Assembly (NCBI GenBank): GCA_038501195.1
Contig: JBBPUQ010000001.1
Coordinates: 1,736,001-1,800,000 of the forward strand
Reading direction: 5' to 3'
Length of the DNA stretch: 64,000 bases
Source: Nemania diffusa
Taxonomy: Eukaryota; Ascomycota; Sordariomycetes; Xylariales; Xylariaceae
Each line of letters opens with the position of its first letter. The stretch's first letter is position 1. Below the pieces are notes generated by a model. It ran no database searches. It was not told the origin of the DNA and saw nothing but the letters and a program-made list of their open reading frames with translations. A program made the translations under genes and the position numbers. Shown here one piece after another: positions 35,601-47,149 of this stretch.

Positions 35601-37204
35601 ACGCGGGCGAGGTTGACATTATCTTAGACCGAGCTAAGGAGTGCCAGCAGAAACGGCTCAGCGCATCAATTGGGCCGAGCAAGGCAGATTGGCTCGAACC
35701 GGAGGACATAGATCCAGATTTCAACAGGCTAGAGCAAGCTGCTACTAATATCAAAATGCTCTTCAAAGGTGTTGTCGGGTGTGAGGATGTTATCCAGCAG
35801 CTGGAGGGATATCAGCAGGAGGTTCAGAACATGAAGGGATTAGGCTTTTCGGACGCTGAAATCCGTGCACAAATCCCCTTTGGTCTCCTATTCCGTGGGC
35901 CACCAGGTAAGATGCTGTCTCGCGTAGCTGGGTGATACGACTCGAACTGACACACTTTAGGTACTGGGAAAACGAGCACGGCGAGGAGAATGGGCAAAGT
36001 GTATTATGATCTTGGACTTCTTGCCGATGCTAAAGTAGTAGAATGCTCTGCGACTGATCTTATCGGGCAGTTCGTTGGCCAGACGGGACCCAAGGTCCAG
36101 AAGAAATTTGACGAAGCGCTTGGCCGCGTCCTCTTCGTAGATGAAGCATACAGACTTGCAGAAGGCCATTTCGCAAAGGAGGCTATGGATGAGATCGTTG
36201 ACTGTCTGACGAAAGAGCGCTACCAGAACAAGATCCTAGTTATCCTGGCTGGTTACGACAACGACATCAATCGCCTCATGAACCAGAACCCTGGCCTTAC
36301 TAGCCGGTTCCCAGAAACGATTTCCTTTGAGCACATGCCACCAAGACACTGTCGTGATCTACTATTCCAGTGTCTTGCTATGAAGAAGCTTGATACGATG
36401 CAGGTAGAAGCTTCACCTACCCTCGATAGTAAACTATTGAATCTTTTCGGTACATTAGCTCAAACAGAATCATGGGGGAATGCGCGCGACGTGCAAACGC
36501 TGGCCAACTCGATCTTTGCGAAGACTATCAAAGCTAAGACAAAAACACCTACGCAAGTTGTCACCGATGAAACTGTGCTGGACGCGATGAACAAAATGAT
36601 AAATGAGCGAAGTAGCAGGGCCGCTGCTTTGAGCCGGGCTCCTCATCCAAGTGCCCTATTACCCACCCAAACACAATTCGACTACAGAAAACCTACCCGT
36701 CCCGCAATCTCTATTACCACCACCACGGAGCCTACCGTGGAACTGGAAAAGGAGGAAGACAGCCCCCCAGAGCAGACTAACAAGGGGCCGAAAGCTAATC
36801 AAGTCGCGCGACGGGACGCCGGCGTCCCGGACGAGGTCTGGGAACAACTACAGCGCGACAAGGAAGCCGCAGAGAAGCGCCAGCGCGAACTGGCCGAATC
36901 ACGCCAGAAGGCCGCCGAGCTCGAGCGACAGGTGCGCGCGCAAGAGGAAGAGCTCAAGCGGCAACGCGACGACGCCGCCCGGCGGGAGGTGCTGCGCAAG
37001 CTAGAGCTCATCCGCATCGAGCGCGACCTAGCGGAGCGGGAGCGTCGCGAGAAGGAAGAGCGGATGAAGAAGGAGCAGGAGGTCAGGACAAGGTTGAAGC
37101 GGATGGGCCGATGTCCCGTGGGATACGAGTGGATTCAGCAGGCGGGCGGTTACCGGTGTGCTGGAGGATCACACTACATGACGGACCAGGAGCTGGGGAT
37201 CTAG
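29667..37204 (+). CDS. ZNFX1-like SF1 helicase fused to NF-X1 zinc finger and three CbxX AAA+ ATPases (about 2,388 aa)
   Basis: Seven exons: 29667-31302, 31359-32653, 32705-33147, 33260-33300, 33352-34188, 34236-35906 and 35961-37204; every join keeps frame. The SF1 (UPF1/ZNFX1-like) helicase has Walker A GPPGTGKS (about residue 545), Walker B-like VVVEEAGEILESH (about 805), GDHKQLRP (about 840), LNQHRMRPEI (about 880), DNYQGEESDIV (about 1027) and ERLNVLVSRARN (about 1055). A cysteine-rich NF-X1-type segment follows (HCPDGGCAEPC, SCGKHTCPKRCH), then a charged coiled coil. Three CbxX/CfxQ-type AAA+ modules come next, with Walker A/B pairs GNPGTGKTT/FFLDEAY, GNPGTGKTT/LIIDEAY and GPPGTGKTS/LFVDEAY, plus conserved arginines in NPGLARRFP and NPGLTSRFP. 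The C-terminus is a long charged helix ending GRCPVGYEWIQQAGGYRCAG. All four ATPase sites look intact. ZNFX1 relatives act in RNA surveillance; the role of the fungal fusion is not established. Confidence 0.93.
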
Positions 37205-38053
37205 AGTCCTAGCCGTCATCGAGTTGGTTGGGGGTGCATGACGGTCTTCAAATGTGTAATCTTAACGGGAATGTTGGCGTCAGGCCGAGGTCGATGTCGT
37301 GTGTCATACCCAGCTGTGCTCTCAAATACATCTAGGTAGTGCATTACACCATCCTCGAATAAGATAAGCCCCCCTCTACCTACTCCAATTCTTCTGCTTG
37401 TAAGGGTCTAGCTATGGCGTTCAGGGCTATAGAGATATAAGCAGGTACGCCACCTCTTACTTAATACATCCTAGCCGTAGTTTAGATAAGCTTTTACTGT
37501 TACAATGCCAACGCCTCAAGCCTCTTGGAAAAGCTTGAACCTCGCGATGTGGGCTTCCCAACCCCGCGGATTGCTCGAAGTTCTAGCTTCTTGGCGCAGG
37601 TCGGCAGCGATGGGTCTTATTAAGGCGAATCAGACCACAGCGAGAAGGTGCAGGGTAGCTCTGAATATGAACCAGGGCACAAATCGGGAACCTAGGCCAG
37701 ATCCTAGCCCGGGTCCTAGCCCTAAAGAGAAGGTAACATAGTCGGGGATGGCGCGATAGTAGCTATCTCATCGTATACTCAGTATTCCCGGTCGACTGCC
37801 CAGTAAGATGCTCCGATAGCTATGCTAGCTGAGGTAGTTCCGCCAATCCTCGCCTCGCATCGAGTTGGGTGCTGCTGGGATACGGGGAACATCAATTCGC
37901 GCTGCATGCTGACGACATGACGCTGCTCAAGGGATGTCGGAGCTCTCTCGCATGTAGGGGAGAGGACGTATAAATGGCCTACCTCGGCCAGATGCGTCCC
38001 TGGGTGTTCTTGTTCTGCAAGGCTTCGTCCCCATTAGTCTTGGAACAGTAGAA
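37205..38053. other. Intergenic, no gene recognised
   Basis: A 78-codon frame at 37505-37741 has low-complexity proline/serine ends and no family resemblance. The end of the stretch is the sedolisin promoter. Confidence 0.55.
37969..37974 (+). promoter_or_regulatory. TATA box of sedolisin gene
   Basis: TATAAA in the context GTATAAATGG lies 85 bp before the ATG at 38054, as expected for a well-expressed secreted fungal peptidase. Confidence 0.6.
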
Positions 38054-40462
38054 ATGGTTCGTCGTTCGCTTCTGACAGCTCTCGCGGCCGGATTGGTCCT
38101 GGAGGTTGCGGCCAGCCCAGTCACTCGTGATGGCGCCCTGAAGAAGCGTGAGGTCCCGTCGACTCATGCCCTCCACGAACGACATGCTCCTCACTGGGGC
38201 CAGAAGTGGTCAAAGAGGTCCAAGGTGGCAGCCAATTCCGTGCTTCCCATGCGCATTGGCTTGAAGCAATCCAATTTGGAAGCTGGCCACCACAAGCTGA
38301 TGGACCTGTAAGAGAGACTCTTCGGTATACACCACAGAGGATTGAAGACTGATCTCGTGCCCTAGCTCGAACCCCGAGTCCCCCAATTACGGGAAACACA
38401 TGAGCTCGGAGGAAGTCATTGACTTCTTTGCTCCTCATGAGTCTTCCGTTGATGCTGTTCGCAACTGGCTACAGGGCGCGGGCATCTCCGCAGACCGCAT
38501 CACCCTGTCGACGAACAAGCAGGTAATTCGGCATTGCCATTTCCGAGTTCATGTGTTCAGGCTAACGTAAAGTGTCTCTCAGTGGATTCAATTTGATGCC
38601 ACGACTGGTGAAGTCGAAGAGCTGCTGTACGCGGACTACTACGTATGGGAGCACTCTGATGGCAGCAGCGACATGTCTACCGATTCGTACCACATCCCTG
38701 CCAAGATCCAGGAGCACATTGACTACGTGACTCCTGGCACCAGGCTGCGCAACAGGCAGCATGCAGCCAAGGAGAAGAAGATGAAGAAGCGCGCCTTCAA
38801 GAACGATGTTCAGCCGTTCATCACCCAACTTCCGGCATTCCCACAGCCTAACTCGACTACCTGCTCTATCTACGTGACTGCAGAGTGTACTAGAGGTATG
38901 TTCATGATGCTCCCTTGTGATCATTCCTTGATGCTCATATAATTGTATAGCGCAGTACAATATCCCCAAGGCAACGACCAAGTTTCCTGGAAACGAGCTT
39001 GGCATTTTCGAAAGCTTGGACGACCACTACAGCAAGGATGATTTGGACGTCTTCTTCAAGACTCTCTACCCGTAAGTACAGAGGAGACTTCATTTTCGAT
39101 GTGGTCACTAATTGGTCGCAGCGACTTGAATGTGCCAAATGGTACTTATCCCGAAGAGCGCCTAATCGACGGGGCGATCGGCGCGGTTGAGGAACCGTCG
39201 CCCGTCTACCCCCTCGAAGTCGGTCTTGAATCCTCGCTGGATTTCGACTCGGCCTGGCCTCTGATCTACCCGCAAGGCACGGTCCTGTTCCAGACGGACG
39301 ACGAATACTACGAGCACGACTACGAGTATAACGGATTCTGGAACACGTTCCTCGACGCCATCGACGGATCTTACTGCAACTACAAGGCCTTCGGCGAGAA
39401 GGGCGACTGCAACACGCCCGACTGCCAGGATCCGGTGTACCCGGACAACAACCCTGGCGGCTACACGGGCAAGCTCCAGTGCGGTGTCTACAAGCCAACT
39501 AATGTCATCTCCATCTCGTACGGAGGTGGCGAGGCTGACTTGCCAGACTACTACATGCTCCGCCAGTGCAGCGAGTGGATGAAGTGAGTTGACCCCATAC
39601 CCCATTTGTTCGTTCTAGATATCCCCCGACCGCAGTCTTTCAGTTCGTCTTCTGTCCGGTGACTTGAGACATTCCCCTATGAAATCCACGCTAGAGAGAG
39701 AAGAAGAAAAAAAACCTAACTCGTCGTGATAGGCTCGCCCTCCAAGGCACCACGATCGTGATCTCCTCGGGCGACTCCGGCGTGGGCGAGAGCGGGTACT
39801 GCCCGACCAAGGCCGACGGCTCCGAGGTGTTCGCGCCCGACTACGCGAGCTCGTGCCCGTACGTGCTGTCGGTGGGCAGCACCGAGTGGGACCGGTACTC
39901 GAACAGCACGCCCGAGGCGCCGTACGAGAAGCTCAACGAGGTCGCGACGGCGCGCTTCCCCAGCGGCGGCGGCTTCAGCAACGTGTTCCCGCAGCCGGCG
40001 TTCCAGGCCGCCGAGGTCAACACGTACCTCGGCACCACGGCCAAGACGCTGCCGTTCCAGAGCTACGCCCAGTTCCCGCACAACAGCGACTTCTCCGGCG
40101 TCAAGTCCGGCGTCTACAACCGCCTCGGCCGCGCGTACCCCGACGTCGGCGCTGTTGGCGATCGCCAGGTTGTCCTTGGTGGCGGCACCTGGTACCTTGT
40201 TGGTGGCACCTCGCTGTCGGCCCCTGTCTGGGGTGCTGTGCTTACGCTTGTCAACGAGGAGCGGCTCAAGGCTAAGAAGCCGACGCTTGGATTCGTCACG
40301 CCGATCTTGTACGCCCACCCCGAGGTGTTCAATGATGTCGTGTCGGGAAGCAACCCCGGCTGTGACAGCACGGGCTTCACGGCTGCTAAGGGATGGGATC
40401 CCGTCACTGGTCTGGGCTCGCCTAACTTCGCGAAGCTGTCAAAGCTTCTAAACAGTCTTTAG
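38054..40462 (+). CDS. Sedolisin (S53) serine peptidase, tripeptidyl-peptidase type, preproenzyme (678 aa)
   Basis: Six exons: 38054-38307, 38366-38522, 38583-38895, 38951-39071, 39122-39583 and 39733-40462, with consistent phases. The signal peptide is MVRRSLLTALAAGLVLEVAA. The pro-kumamolisin propeptide includes MRIGLKQSNLEAGHHKLMDL, LSNPESPNYGKHMS and EVIDFFAP. The catalytic domain starts after about residue 190. Catalytic residues by family pattern are Glu318 and Asp322 in VGLESSLDFDS, Asp450 in SSGDSGVGES (oxyanion) and Ser596 in GGTSLSAPVW, the hallmark GTSxSxP motif. The C-terminal DPVTGLGSPNF with the preceding Asp-Val fits the calcium site. Length and order match secreted fungal tripeptidyl-peptidases that release tripeptides at acidic pH. 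Exons 5 and 6 are much richer in G+C than the flanking DNA. It may be secreted for nutrient acquisition (inference). Confidence 0.95.
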
Positions 40463-41573
40463 AGGTCACTAGATTTGGATTACTAATGGACTCTTCTCTG
40501 TCAGGATTTGGTTTGGATAAGTAAGCCCTTTCGTGGACCATCTAGTATTTATACTTCTAGCGTAGCAAATGTATGAATGAGACTTCTAGACCTTTTCACT
40601 CACCTGCACATTGTCCTTTGCGCATCGATTCATAAGAATATACCCCACGTAAGCAGTAACATCTAGAATTGGTTAAGGATTAAATAAATGACATTCGTCA
40701 CAATGCGCTATGGCTTACGGAAAGTCTTCCTCGCGATAGAAAATGCAATGCATTTAGAAGTGATCAAACTGCTAGACTGTTGTGCTAGATGGGAGACGCG
40801 AAATCTAGCAGTGCTCTACATGCATGTGGATTCACCTCCTTATGGGAGCCCTGAAGATTAGCCAGCTACAGCCCTTCTGCGTGCTGTAGGTAACTTACAA
40901 CCTTGTTTACAGATATCAAGTTCCTAGTTCCCTGGAAAGCGCCAGCGAACAGGTAGCGTTTGAAGGTAATTCTAGCGTATTCTAGGTTAAAATAGAAAGT
41001 GAGCGAGAAGATCCATTATTGTTTTTCGATCCCCGACATTTGTTTATAAGACTACATCCTGTTGTTGCATTTTAGTGATTGGGGTATCAAGGTTATTGAG
41101 AAACGCGGGGTAAATATTACGCCACAACATTAAACCAACGCCGCACCTGTAAGTGGACCCACTCCTCCCTCACCGCTCCCTTTCCGACCGACGCGCCAGC
41201 TGTACAGAGCCAAGATATTTATCTACATATTCCGTATGCATACATTTGCTCGCACCATCGCGTGCTTATCATGTCGGCTGACAACCCCTGACTGACTATC
41301 TAGCGGACATCTTCGTGTTTTTTTAACCTTCTGCGTTCTCGAGCTACTCTTAACACCGAGCCTTTGATTTGCTATAGTTCCTGCCACTGTCAGATACGCC
41401 ACATAATAGTCTTCGGCGTTGCTTCAGATCTACGTTCACAGTGCTCCACGGACCCTTGTGTTAGCCACTCCGTAGCTGCAGGAGAAAACCAAGCCTCATA
41501 CGTCAAGAGCAAACACAAACGCATCAACACACTCGGAAGCTTATCTGGAGAACAAGAAGAGGGAAGCAACAGA
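40463..41573. other. Intergenic, no gene recognised
   Basis: Holds the 3' flank of the sedolisin gene and the promoter of the Apq12-like gene. No coding frame is supported. Confidence 0.55.
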
Positions 41574-42253
41574 ATGGAGGTGGACGACACTTGGATCATC
41601 AGCGCCTTGCAGGGTACGTCGAAACCCTATTCTTTGTCTAACCTCCCTCTCCTATCCTCTACGGCTGATTGGCAATAAACTCGCCAAGTCACTAACAAAC
41701 AACAGGCATCCTACCAGAGCAGACCCTCCAGCTCCTCCACGACCACGTCCTCCACCCCTCGAGCACGCTCCGCACCCTCTCCGCCCACGCGCTCTTCGGC
41801 ATGCAACGCGCCGCCCTCCTGCTGCAGCCCGTCGTGTCCCCCATCGCCGAGCGCGGCATGCGCGCGCTGCAGGACTCGCCCGACGTCGTCTTCTTCGGCT
41901 TCCTGCTCGCCCTCTTCTTCATGGCGTTCCAGATCCTCATCTGGGTGCAGCGCACCATATCCTTCTTCACGCGCCTCGCCTTCCGCGCCGTGCTGTGGAT
42001 GTGCATCGGCCTCGCGCTCATGGCCGTGTGGCAGCGGGGCCCCGAGGCCGTCGCCGGCGACCTTGTCGTCGTGGCTAGGAAATTGGTCGGCTATGCTACC
42101 ATAGTCAAGGATATCTGGCTGAGCGAATATCAGAAATATGACGCCCAGACACGGGCTGGTGCTGGTGCAGGGGCTGGGTCGCTAGGCGGTGGAAGGGGCT
42201 CGATGGGTTCTGGGAGAAGTGCTGGATATAGCGGCACACGGAGTGGCCGGTGA
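41574..42253 (+). CDS. APQ12: Apq12-like nuclear pore / nuclear envelope assembly protein (195 aa)
   Basis: Two exons, 41574-41613 and 41706-42253, joined with matching phase across a 92-bp intron (GTACGT donor, AACAG acceptor), giving ISALQGILPEQTLQLLHDHV. The features are those of the Apq12 family: the LLHDHVLHPSSTLRTLSAHA segment, two adjacent hydrophobic spans (VFFGFLLALFFMAFQILIWV and RAVLWMCIGLALMAVW), then WQRGPEA and IVKDIWLSEYQKYDAQ. The tail is rich in glycine, serine and alanine. Yeast Apq12 is a small ER/nuclear-envelope membrane protein needed for nuclear pore assembly and membrane fluidity; that role is transferred by family. It is tail-to-tail with the GPN3 gene, 349 bp apart. 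Confidence 0.85.
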
Positions 42254-42602
42254 TATTTGTCCGGACGGACAGGAAAGAGCTTAGATGGGAGAACGGCGCA
42301 TGGATAACGGTATTACGACTATGGATATGATGATCGGGATATTTGGCACTTGTACAGAAAATGTGTCCTGCGGGAAACGTAAACAAGCGATTGCTTCTTT
42401 GGGGTGACTGGTCGGAGCATACCCAGTCCCAATTTGATTTTGGTATCAATAATATGAAGATTCCCAAGCATCCTCCCTAAACGCCTGCGCTATGCAACGA
42501 AGCAATCCCAATATCCGAGCTAACAGCCCCTATTCACTTTCTACCATCTCCCTTTCCCTTTAAATCCCCGGTCTCTAGAACGTAGTCGAGGTGTACACGC
42601 CA
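42254..42602. other. Convergent intergenic spacer
   Basis: Contains the 3' flanks of the Apq12 and GPN3 genes. No other feature is recognised. Confidence 0.6.
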
Positions 42603-43576
42603 TCACTCCTCCATGTCTTCAAACTCTTGATCTTTTATTTCCCTAGGCTCCTGGGCCTCGTGATACTGTATGCAGTCGTCGACATAGCTTAGGATGGCAC
42701 CCACACTATCCTCGTCCTGCACGTCAAGCTTGAGGTAGCTGATCATACTGAAACTCTCAATGAGGCCAGCGACGGCCTTGTTGAGCCTCCGGAAGCCGGT
42801 GCCCCGCATCAGGGTGTCCTTGTCCTGTAAGTCGGCCGCGGCCTCCTCCTCCTGCTCATCGATAGCGTTCTTGCCCTCGGCGGCCCTCCGAGCGACGTCG
42901 GCAGGGTCGTCGTCGAGCAGGCCACTATCGGGGTTAATGAAGCGCTTGAAGTCCTTCTTGCGGACCTGGTCCTTGACGAGGTCCATCTTAGACAAGATAT
43001 TAATATGCGGCACCTCGAGCATGATCATGGCAGACATGGCGCTCAGCGTGCCGGCGAAGAACTTGGCGCGGTCGACGACGAAGGTGGCCTCGAGGAGGTA
43101 GGCGGCGCACATGCGGATGTCGAGGGAGCCGGCGCGCGTGAGGAAGCGCACGAGGGCCGGCAGGATGGGCACGTGCGTGTACAGCTCGATCTGGCCCGGC
43201 ATGTCGAAGATGATGAGGTACTCCTCGGTCAGCGGGTCCAGCGCGTCCGTCAGGAAGTCGAGGTTCTCCATCAGGAACTCGAAGCAGTAGATCAGCCCGC
43301 CGTTCGGCCCCAGCCCCATCTCCTCCATCACGTCCTCCAGCGAGATCAGGTCCTTGATGTCGAGGTCCGGCGTGTGCTCGAATGTTTCTGCCGCCGGGTC
43401 CAGGTTTACGTAGAAGGCGGAGCGCCGGTTGAGGTTCAGGTGGGTTATGAGGGACGCGCAGAACGTGGACTGGGCGGCTTGGGTTAGATCGTTTAATTGA
43501 GAGGGCGGCTGCTGGTTGGGATACGCACCTTGCCCGCGCCGGCTGGGCCCATCACCATCACGCCAAATTTACTCAT
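42603..43576 (-). CDS. GPN3: GPN-loop GTPase 3 (304 aa)
   Basis: Exon 1 (43576-43529) encodes MSKFGVMVMGPAGAGK and exon 2 (43469-42603) continues STFCASLITHLNLNRRSAFY, so a 59-bp intron cuts the G1 P-loop directly after its lysine. Further motifs are VNLDPAAETF, MGLGPNGGLIY with the defining Gly-Pro-Asn loop (about residues 70-72), IIFDMPGQIELY (G3, about 105) and NILSKMDLV (G4, about 175). The acidic middle and C-terminus (DDDPADVARR, KDQEFEDMEE) are usual. GPN3 works with GPN1/Npa3 in cytoplasmic assembly and nuclear import of RNA polymerase II. Length and motifs are complete. GPN2 is the main alternative, but DIKDLISLEDVMEEMGLGPN and the DMPGQIELYTH context favour GPN3. Confidence 0.93.
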
Positions 43577-45815
43577 GGTTTTCGATGTGGCGCGAATTGA
43601 GCTGTCTTGTGCAGGAAAGGAATAAAATGTATATAAGTGGCGAGGTAGTGATTATGCAGGCTATTCTAAGTTGGGTCCGTGTTTCCAATAGAACTTATAA
43701 GCTTGTGTAAGTCTCAAAGCTGGCTGTACACCTCAACTTAAAATGAGGGTATGACTCAGGTGTGGTTGGACAAATCGCGTTGTAAGTGCTGTACCTCGTC
43801 GAAGCGAGGCTCAATGATATTATGACTAGGGTTGCTTCAGCCTCGTTGTTGGTTTTATTTACTCTATACAAGTCCGCTTTAAATTTTATACCTTTGGAGG
43901 GGTAAAATGCAGAGGACCTGCGTATGAAGTGGGGGTTCAATAAAGAGGGGTCTCCATGGGTATTTTTGTACTTGTCTTAGGTACCTGATATATGTAGTGT
44001 ACTCTGTATAACCTCGTCTCACATCTCAGCCCAATGATGCAATTGTACCAGGGAAGTTTTGGAGATAGGCTTCAGTACTATCAGCGTAAATTATAGATTA
44101 ACTGGATTCCTTCCATTTTGAAGGCCTCGCCTCTCTATACACGATAGATTCGCCAAACCTCAATCACAGCCGTTGTCGACTACCTAGCGCGCTGGTCTAG
44201 CATAGGTACACGTACATCCCCGCCTCAGCAGCCGGACCCATGTAGTAAGCATCCCAGAGCTTGGTATTACACACACCGCGTTACAAAATAATACAGTCAG
44301 ACCATATACGGACAGTCTAATCCATGGTCTTTTAAAATCCCCCGACCGGTTGTTGTGAGCACTGTAGCGGTTACGGAGTGCACCTGAATAGTTGAAGATA
44401 ACCAGCCGCGGGATCCAGAAGGTTCCAAGGGTCAAACTTTCTCTCACACAAATTGGCCAATCATGTATGATTATGTAACATCTACCTTCATACTCAATGG
44501 TTACAGAGTATGTTTTACAATTCTCTCTGTAGATACCTAGCGAGAGACTCAAAAACTCTATACTGTGCGAATATCTACTGCCGAAGTCAAAGCCGATTGA
44601 TCGGTGCATATACAGTTTGTGTGCTAAGGCGGCCCCTTGAGCTAAAGACGTACAGCTAAAGAGTCAATGCACTTGATCGAGACGCCAGCTTAACTATAAA
44701 CACAAAGCGGCGGCGAGTTGGTTAGCTCGCATCGCTGGCAACCCGCCTAGTAGTAGTAATGTAATGCACTAGGTACTTTTCTCCGAAAAGCTGTGTTAAT
44801 GATGGATAGGTACTCTGTAGTTGAGTACAACATTGAAATTAACGGGCCGGCCAGAAGTACCCGAATCCTCAGCTGCGGGCTGACAAGACGGCGGAATCCT
44901 GTGTGAGTGAGGGGCAGGAAATGAGATACCGGTAGATGCGGTCTTTTGGTCCTATGTATGTTTGTAGGCCGGCCGGCAAATGATACACCAGCCGGCCAAT
45001 TGTTTAGGGGATTTGATCAACAAGATCCGCATGCCACTATTAAGCCGTAGTGTACTCTGTACCAGACCCCTCTTTGAACTGGATACAGCGCTGTAATAGG
45101 CATATGGCGAAGCGCCAACACCGCTGCTGATGCAATATTACTGTAAAGAATTCTTAGGTTTGGCCTCGTCCACACCATAGGATTCCGCTTACCTCAATGC
45201 GAGTTTGTATTTATACCTTACCTATTAAGTATACCTACTAAAAAAACTCATATATGTGACAACATTAGTAGTAGCTTATAGAGAAAACCCGCATGTGAAT
45301 TGAAGGGAACTTCGCTTCTCAAATTCTTGTCAATGTTTATGTAGGTAGTTTGAATAATGGTTTAGTCTTAAACCTAAGATACCACCTGATGATTGCATAA
45401 ACAGATACCTACGAGTGGTGTTTTAGGTTAAAAATACAGGTAGCGGCCAGGAACCTTGAAGGTGCGCCGAAGGCTACCTACCTAATCTTGCTGTACTGGG
45501 TTTAGTGCTGCTCTAGCTTGAAAGAGTATTGCGCCATTCGGATAGAGGGGCACATAATACTGGGGCAATAAAGAGAGAGGGACAGGAAATCAAGTCCCGC
45601 GCTTTCCTTGTGCTGCACCACTCCGAGACCGATCTCGTCCTTAAAAACTTCCTCCTTCTTTTCCCTCCCAACTCTTTATCTCTCCCCTCCCCTCTCATTG
45701 TTTCTTCCTCACACACGCATACCTTTTGACATTGGTAATTGGTTTGATTTCCTTTCCTCCGTTTATTCACCTTTCTTATTCATTTAGACGGCCGTGTGTT
45801 CATTTTCTCGTCACA
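43577..45815. other. Intergenic, no gene recognised
   Basis: 2.2 kb without a supportable gene. A 141-codon minus-strand frame (44184-44609) has no domain signature and is not called. The region contains GGCCGGCCGGC and CAGCCGGCC near 44968-44998 and a CTACCTACCTAAT motif near 45475. The last 180 bp is the promoter of the S-adenosylmethionine synthetase gene. Confidence 0.5.
45646..45712 (+). promoter_or_regulatory. Pyrimidine-rich core promoter tract of SAM synthetase
   Basis: An almost unbroken C/T tract lies about 100-170 bp before the ATG. Such tracts mark transcription start regions of strongly expressed filamentous-fungal genes, which fits a housekeeping enzyme. Confidence 0.55.
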
Positions 45816-47149
45816 ATGCCTGCAACCAACGGAACCAGCCACTTCAGCCAGCCGAAGAACGTCGGCGCTTTCCTCTTCACAGTAAGTCAGCATAGGAGCA
45901 GCATTTTCTACCATGCATTGAGGAGTGCCCCGTTAGAAGCAACGTGACTGACAATGCCGCCCAGTCCGAGTCCGTTGGCGAGGGTCACCCCGATAAGATT
46001 TGCGATCAAGTCTCAGATGCCATCCTCGATGCCTGCCTCAAGGAGGACCCCCTCTCCAAGGTCGCCTGTGAGACGGCAACCAAGACTGGTATGATAATGG
46101 TCTTCGGTGAAATCACCACCAAGGCCGCTGTCGACTACCAGAAGGTTATCCGTGATGCCATCAAGGAGATCGGCTACGACTCGTCTGACAAGGGCTTTGA
46201 CTACAAGACCTGCAGTGTCCTAGTTGGTATTGAGCAACAGTCACCCGATATTGCTCAAGGTCTCCACTACGAAAAGGCCCTCGAGGAACTTGGTGCTGGT
46301 GACCAAGGTATCATGTTCGGATATGCCACTGATGAGACTCCCGAGCTACACCCCCTATCGCATCTTCTTGCCCACAAGCTGAACAAGGCCATGTCTGACG
46401 CTCGCCGCAATGGAGTCGCCCCATGGTTGCGACCTGATACTAAGACTCAGGTCACCATGGAGTACAAGCACGATAACGGTGCCGTGGTTCCTCTACGTGT
46501 GCACACCATCGTCATCTCGGCGCAGCACGGCCCCGAGATCAGCACTGAACAACTCCGAAAGGAGCTCAAGTCTAAGATTATCGACCCTGTGATCCCTAGC
46601 CAGTACATTGATGACGAGACTGTCCTCCACGTACGTTGATAACAATCATCTTGAAGCCGTAGTATAAATAAACTAACAATCTCGTAGCTCCAACCCTCTG
46701 GACAGTTCATCATCGGTGGTCCTCAGGGTGACGCTGGTGTCACTGGCCGAAAGATCATCGTCGATACCTACGGTGGTTGGGGTGCCCACGGTGGTGGTGC
46801 CTTCTCTGGAAAGGATTTCAGCAAAGTCGACCGATCGGCTGCCTACCTCGCTCGATGGGTCGCCAAATCTCTTGTAAACGCAAAGCTCGCCCGTCGAGTA
46901 TTAGTCCAGCTCAGCTACGCTATCGGTGTTGCTGAGCCCTGCTCCATTTACATCGACTCGTACGGCACCTCGGAGAAGACCGCCGAGGAGCTTGTCGAGA
47001 TTGTCAAGGCCAACTTTGACATGCGACCTGGTCCTATTGCTAAGCAATTGGACTTGGTCCAGCCTCTGTACAACCAGACCGCCAAGTTCGGTCACTTTGG
47101 TACCAACCAGAGCTTCACCTGGGAACAACCCAAGGCGCTCAAGTTTTAA
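45816..47149 (+). CDS. S-adenosylmethionine synthetase (397 aa)
   Basis: Three exons: 45816-45881, 45965-46630 and 46688-47149, all phase 0 (introns 83 and 57 bp). It makes S-adenosylmethionine from methionine and ATP in the cytosol. Signature motifs are [20 protein letters not shown] (His at about residue 30), [15 protein letters not shown] (about 132), LHPSGQF-type [19 protein letters not shown], and the phosphate loop GGGAFSGKD (about 279). The loop is followed by [10 protein letters not shown] rather than the more usual [10 protein letters not shown], a mild variant. The C-terminus [12 protein letters not shown] is normal. Length matches eukaryotic enzymes, and nothing suggests inactivation. 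Confidence 0.96.

Noticed and set aside
44184..44609. 141-codon minus-strand open frame
   Set aside because: No recognisable motif and no neighbouring exon with matching phase; treated as chance.
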